A stretch of DNA of 64,000 nt from the NCBI RefSeq assembly GCF_038397755.1, contig NZ_CP151637.1:124001-188000 (forward strand), read 5' to 3'. This document shows, one piece after another, positions 59,108 through 64,000 of the stretch (its first letter is position 1; the number at the start of each line of letters is the position of its first letter). Position numbers and translations under genes: made by a program. Origin of the DNA: Microbacterium sp. LWH7-1.2 (GTDB lineage Bacteria; Actinomycetota; Actinomycetes; Actinomycetales; Microbacteriaceae). The notes under the pieces are model-generated. The model was not told the DNA's origin. It did not search any database and saw only the letters and a list, made by a program, of their open reading frames with translations.

Positions 59108-59776
59108 ATGGCGGATCCCACCCCCGAGACCTGGCGTCGCGTCGACGCGTACCTCACCCAGCTGCTGGTCGGACACGATCCAGGCCTCGACCAGGCGGTC
59201 GCCGATCAGAACGACGCGGGGCTCCCCGCCATCGAGGTGGCGCCGGTCAACGGCAAGCTGCTGCACCTGATCGCCCGCATGTCGGGGGCGAGGCGGGTCC
59301 TCGAGATCGGCACCCTCGGCGCGTACTCGACGATCTGGCTGGCGCGCGGCATCCCCGCCGGCGGTCAGGTGGTGACGATCGAGGCCGAGCCGCTCAATGC
59401 CGAGATCGCCCGAGCCAACCTCGATCGCGCGGGCGTCGGCGACAAGGTCGAGATCCGGCTCGGTCGTGCCGCCGACGTGCTGCCGACGCTCGAAGGCGAC
59501 GCCCCGTTCGATCTGGTCTTCATCGACGCCGACAAAGAGTCGAACACGATCTACCTCGACTGGGCTGCGCGGCTCGGCCGGCCCGGCACGGTGGTCATGG
59601 TCGACAACACGGTCCGTGGCGGAGAGGTCGCGAACCCCGCGACCGAGAATCCCCAGATCATCGGTGTGCAGCGCGGCCTCGAGATGCTCGGACGCGACCC
59701 GCGCTTCGACGCGACGGCGATCCAGACGCTCGACGCGAAGGGTTACGACGGGATCGCGATCGCGCTCGTCGTATGA
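59108..59776 (+). CDS. O-methyltransferase (class I SAM, caffeoyl-CoA/COMT-like)
   Basis: 222 residues. ATG 59108 has GAGGG immediately upstream. VLEIGTLGAYSTIWLARGIP is SAM motif I, FDLVFIDADKESNTIYLDWA carries the metal-binding Asp, and MVDNTVRGGEVANPATENPQ follows, all typical of Mg2+-dependent catechol-type O-methyltransferases. The substrate is unknown. Confidence 0.92.
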   Translation: MADPTPETWRRVDAYLTQLLVGHDPGLDQAVADQNDAGLPAIEVAPVNGKLLHLIARMSGARRVLEIGTLGAYSTIWLARGIPAGGQVVTIEAEPLNAEIARANLDRAGVGDKVEIRLGRAADVLPTLEGDAPFDLVFIDADKESNTIYLDWAARLGRPGTVVMVDNTVRGGEVANPATENPQIIGVQRGLEMLGRDPRFDATAIQTLDAKGYDGIAIALVV

Positions 59777-61153
<1,377 letters not shown>

Positions 61154-61180
61154 TGCGCTGACAGCGTTCTGAAACGAGGG

Positions 61181-61212
61181 GAGGGAGCCGTGGTCAAGAC
61201 GACGGCTCCCTC
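61181..61212 (+). terminator. Hairpin across the divIC start codon
   Basis: GAGGGAGCCGT (61181-61191) pairs with ACGGCTCCCTC (61202-61212), followed by TTCTC. The left arm includes the ribosome site and first two bases of GTG 61190, so this could be an eno terminator or a switch hiding the start. Confidence 0.6.
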
Positions 61213-61756
61213 TTCTCGTACCCCGGGCAACGCCCGCACTTCTGCGGCCGCACCGCGTCGCCGGCCCGTGAGCGCACGGCGCCCGGTCGACGTGCGGGCG
61301 TGGCTGGGCGGCATCCGTCTCTCCGGCTTCATGGTCATCATGATGGGTCTGGTCGTGCTCGCGGCCTTCGTGCTCGTGCCGACGATCGGCACCTATGTCG
61401 ACCAGCGCCAGCAGGTCGCCGCGCTCGAGGCGGCGGTTCAGCTCAGCCGCGACGAGGTCGCCGAGCTCGAGTCGCAGCGCGACCGCTGGCAGGACCCCGC
61501 CTACATCACGACGCAGGCGCGCGAGCGGCTGTATTACGTGAAGCCCGGCGAGGTTGTGTACCTCGTCGACGACGATCTTCCGCCCGAGCTCGCGCCGCAG
61601 GAGCAGGACCCGGTGAGCGACGAGCTCCAGGCCGCCGACGCCGATTGGATGTCGAAGCTCGTCCGCTCGGTCACCGAGGCCGGGCTCGCGCAGACCGTGG
61701 CGCCCGTGACCGTGGGTGTGCCCGACCCGGAACCCCCGACCAGCCCGACGCCGTGA
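61190..61756 (+). CDS. DivIC/FtsB-like septum formation protein
   Basis: 188 residues. A basic/proline-rich cytoplasmic N-terminus (about 1-45) precedes one membrane helix (FMVIMMGLVVLAAFVLVPTI), then a coiled coil (QRQQVAALEAAVQLSRDEVA) and the conserved DPAYITTQARERLYYVKPGE. This is the DivIC/FtsB layout, a component of the division complex with FtsL/FtsQ. The C-terminal extension is acidic and proline-rich. The GTG start lies within a hairpin. Confidence 0.85.
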   Translation: MVKTTAPSSRTPGNARTSAAAPRRRPVSARRPVDVRAWLGGIRLSGFMVIMMGLVVLAAFVLVPTIGTYVDQRQQVAALEAAVQLSRDEVAELESQRDRWQDPAYITTQARERLYYVKPGEVVYLVDDDLPPELAPQEQDPVSDELQAADADWMSKLVRSVTEAGLAQTVAPVTVGVPDPEPPTSPTP

Positions 61757-61857
61757 GCGCCCCGGTCGCCGGGAGGACGCCGCGCGTGCGCCGGTCGCGC
61801 GGTCCAGGACCATCCCAGGTGGCGCGGGTAATCTGGCCCCGATCAAGGAGCACCTCT

Positions 61858-62376
61858 GTGACGACCCCGCCGTACCCCCCTGTCAGCGACGCCGACCTGG
61901 CCGTGCTCCGCGAGCAGCTCGGTCGTCCCGCGCGCGGCGTCGTCGGCATCGCCGCACGGTGCGTCTGCGGCAATCCCACGGTCGTCGCGACATCGCCGAG
62001 GCTCCCCGACGGCACGCCCTTCCCGACGTTCTACTACCTCACCCACCCTGCCGCGACCGCCGCGATGTCGGTGCTCGAAGCCGACCACGTGATGCGGGAG
62101 CTCTCTGACGAGCTCGCCGCCGACGACGAGGTCGCCGCCGCCTACCAGCGCGCGCACGAGGCCTACCTCCGCGACCGCGCGGAGTTCGGCGAGGTCGACG
62201 AGATCGCGGGCATCTCCGCGGGCGGCATGCCGACGCGCGTGAAGTGCCTGCACGCTCTCGCGGGTCACGCGCTCGCCGCGGGTCCGGGCGTCAACCCGAT
62301 CGGGGATCGAGCCCTGGCCATGTCGACGTGGTCGCCCGAGCGCTGCGTGTGCGCGCAGCCGGGATCGGGCGGATGA
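61858..62376 (+). CDS. DUF501 protein
   Basis: 172 residues from GTG 61858 with AAGGAG eight bases before. GIAARCVCGNPTVVATSPRL, FPTFYYLTHP and the C-terminal MPTRVKCLHALAGHALAAGP, then CVCAQ define DUF501, an actinobacterial family conserved beside eno and FtsB-like genes. It likely binds metal through cysteines and histidines. Function is unknown. Its stop overlaps the subtilase start (ATGA). Confidence 0.92.
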   Translation: MTTPPYPPVSDADLAVLREQLGRPARGVVGIAARCVCGNPTVVATSPRLPDGTPFPTFYYLTHPAATAAMSVLEADHVMRELSDELAADDEVAAAYQRAHEAYLRDRAEFGEVDEIAGISAGGMPTRVKCLHALAGHALAAGPGVNPIGDRALAMSTWSPERCVCAQPGSGG

Positions 62377-63650
62377 TCCGGCGCCTCCTGGCCGGGCTCG
62401 CCGTGGCCGCCGTCGCGATGACCCTCGTCGCAGCCGCCCCTGCGGCCGCTCAGGCAGCGCCCGCCGACGAAGACCCGGTGCGTGCCGCCGAGTACTGGCT
62501 GACCGACTACGGCGTCGAGAAGGCGTGGCAGACCACGCGCGGCGCCGGGGTGAAGATCGCCGTCATCGACACCGGGATCGGCCGCGGACCCGTCGCCCTC
62601 GATGGTGCGGTGGCGGGCGGCACGGATGTCTCGGGCGCCGGCTCGTCCGACGGACGCACGCCCGTCGGCGCCGTGGACAAGGACCACGGCAGCTGGGTCG
62701 CCTCTCTCGCCGCGGGACGGGGCACGGGTCCGGACACCGGCATGATCGGCGTGGCGCCCGAGGCGCAGCTGCTGTCGGTGTCGGTCGCGTTCGGTTCATC
62801 GGCCCAGCGTCCGTTCTCGGACCAGATCGCCGACGCGATCCGCTGGTCGGTGGACAACGGCGCCGACGTGATCAACATGTCGCTGACGACGAACGTGCCG
62901 GACTGGCCCGAGAGCTGGGACGACGCCTTCCTCTACGCCTTCGAGCACGACGTCGTGATCGTCGTGGCGGCGGGCAACCGGGGGAGTGGCACGACGCGCG
63001 TCGGCGCTCCCGCCACCATCCCGGGGGTGCTGACGGTGGGCGGCGTCGACCGGTCCGGAAGGGCCAGCGTGGATGCGTCGACGCAGGGCATCACCATCGG
63101 CGTCTCGGCACCGAGCGAGGAGCTGATCGGCGTCTCGGCCGATTCCACGCTGGTCTCGTGGGACGGCACGAGCGGCGCCGCCCCCATCGTCGCCGGCATC
63201 GCGGCCCTCGTGCGGGCGGCGCACCCCGAGCTCGACGCGAACAACGTCATCAACCGCATCATCAAGACCGCTCACCCTGCGGCGGGCGCGACAGAGGTGC
63301 CGGACGTGCTCTACGGCTACGGGCTGGTGGATGCCGCCGCCGCCGTCTCGGCGAGCATCCCGAACGTCACCGCGAATCCGATGGGCAGCCTCGAGGACTG
63401 GGTGCGCCTGTACCGCCGAGCGCCGGTCTCTCCGATGCCGGAGGAGTCGGCCGCGCCCGTGGAGGTGCCGCCGCTGCCGGACGCCGACCCGATGACCCGC
63501 GCCGCATCTCCGCTCCTTCCCGATCGGGATACCGTCATCTACGGCACCCTCCCGCTCCTGCTGGTCACGGCGACGGCTATACTGGTGGCGCTCGGCGTCA
63601 CCGCTGCTGTCCGACGCATCCGATTGGCGTCCCGCGCGCCGAGCCGCTGA
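62373..63650 (+). CDS. Membrane-anchored S8 serine peptidase (mycosin-like)
   Basis: 425 residues. The signal peptide (MIRRLLAGLAVAAVAMTLVA) is followed by a subtilisin catalytic domain: Asp in VIDTGIGR, His in DHGSWVASLA, oxyanion Asn in AAGNRGSGTT and Ser in WDGTSGAAPIV. A proline-rich linker and a C-terminal helix (LPLLLVTATAILVALGVTAA) anchor it to the membrane. The layout resembles mycosins, although no type VII secretion genes are seen in the window. It is coupled to DUF501. Confidence 0.9.
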   Translation: MIRRLLAGLAVAAVAMTLVAAAPAAAQAAPADEDPVRAAEYWLTDYGVEKAWQTTRGAGVKIAVIDTGIGRGPVALDGAVAGGTDVSGAGSSDGRTPVGAVDKDHGSWVASLAAGRGTGPDTGMIGVAPEAQLLSVSVAFGSSAQRPFSDQIADAIRWSVDNGADVINMSLTTNVPDWPESWDDAFLYAFEHDVVIVVAAGNRGSGTTRVGAPATIPGVLTVGGVDRSGRASVDASTQGITIGVSAPSEELIGVSADSTLVSWDGTSGAAPIVAGIAALVRAAHPELDANNVINRIIKTAHPAAGATEVPDVLYGYGLVDAAAAVSASIPNVTANPMGSLEDWVRLYRRAPVSPMPEESAAPVEVPPLPDADPMTRAASPLLPDRDTVIYGTLPLLLVTATAILVALGVTAAVRRIRLASRAPSR

Positions 63651-63672
63651 CACAGGAGGAGTACTCCAAACC

Positions 63673-64000
63673 GTGACCAACACCGTGCCCAAGATCCTCA
63701 TCGTCGGTGGCGGATACGCAGGCTTCTACACGGCCTGGAAGCTCGAGAAGCATCTCCGCAAGGGTGAGGCGGACGTGACGATCGTCGACCCGCTGCCCTA
63801 TATGACCTACCAGCCATTCCTCCCCGAGGTCGCCGCCGGCTCGATCGAGGCCCGCCACTCGGTGGTCGCGCTGCGTCGCCACCTCAAGAAGACGAACGTC
63901 GTGGCCGCCAAGGTCACCGGCATCAACCACGCGAACAAGGTCGCCACGATCACGCCGATCGCGGGCGAGCCCTACGAGCTCGCCTACGACCAGATCGTCG
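63673..64000 (+). CDS. NADH dehydrogenase (type II), 5' part
   Basis: Only the first 109 residues are in the window, from GTG 63673, which follows AGGAGGAG by about 12 bases. The FAD-binding fold is KILIVGGGYAGFYTAWKLEK, followed by VDPLPYMTYQPFLPEVAAGS as in Ndh enzymes. It oxidises NADH and passes electrons to quinone without proton pumping. The 3' end is beyond the window. Confidence 0.9.
   Translation, partial: MTNTVPKILIVGGGYAGFYTAWKLEKHLRKGEADVTIVDPLPYMTYQPFLPEVAAGSIEARHSVVALRRHLKKTNVVAAKVTGINHANKVATITPIAGEPYELAYDQIV

Noticed and set aside
62373..63650. Part of a type VII secretion locus
   Set aside because: The subtilase resembles mycosins but no Ecc, EsxA/B or PE/PPE-like genes are in the window.

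Overview
The window is high-GC, densely packed actinobacterial chromosome, most likely Microbacteriaceae (Microbacterium or a close relative). This assignment is inferred from several signs: GTG starts and ATGA/GTGA gene overlaps, iron boxes of the DtxR/IdeR type, the local order glmU-prs and eno-divIC/ftsB-like-DUF501-subtilase, -10 hexamers lying only 6-7 nt before start codons (leaderless transcripts), and a strongly over-represented GGATGC/GCATCC motif. No search was run, so the genus is a guess.

Layout. 1-7254 is an iron-related region: the tail of an Eis-like acetyltransferase, an iron-box-preceded ABC uptake operon (lipoprotein, two-domain permease, ATPase) and, converging on it, a fusion of adenylation, carrier and membrane acyltransferase domains with its own iron box. 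7255-14044 is a 6.8-kb integrated element bounded by 17-bp direct repeats. It sits on the start codon of a uup-like ABC-F gene and holds a tyrosine integrase, a winged-helix protein with a 21-bp coding repeat, a small coupled operon of unknown function, a serine recombinase, hairpin-rich non-coding DNA and a probable HEPN cargo gene. 14038-21960 returns to core genes: uup-like ABC-F, a MarR regulator, tRNA-Gln directly abutting glmU, prs and a P2-type cation ATPase. 22037-25539 is a flavinylation and electron-transfer cluster: FMN-binding lipoprotein, ApbE, MOSC protein and an NqrB-like/flavin reductase fusion. 25664-30469 is a two-component system divergent from a MacB-like ABC exporter, with matching direct repeats at both promoters.

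30484-37604 carries an epimerase, a BBE-type flavoprotein and a gluconate unit (gnd, gntK, GntP permease, divergent GntR/FCD regulator). 37628-43864 holds a small membrane protein, rplY/ctc, pth, a Pro/Ala-rich membrane protein and mfd. 43930-47875 has a methyltransferase, a left-handed-beta-helix protein and a striking pair: an MFS transporter carrying a cyclic-nucleotide-binding domain next to a nucleotide-cyclase-like DUF2652 protein. 47932-54193 has a zinc-ribbon mini-gene, ppc, nhaA, mazG and hisS. 54177-59776 is accessory: APC permease, DUF1905, SGNH hydrolase, VOC protein, AraC regulator, DUF4442-like protein and O-methyltransferase, with a 57-bp palindromic repeat present twice. 59873-64000 is eno, a DivIC/FtsB-like protein, DUF501, a membrane-anchored subtilase and the start of an NADH dehydrogenase.

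The most unusual content is the integrated element, the iron-boxed adenylation/carrier/acyltransferase fusion, the cNMP-like MFS/cyclase pair, and small repeat families (GCGAGAGCAC palindromes, one inside mazG; the 57-bp repeat; the GGATGC motif).
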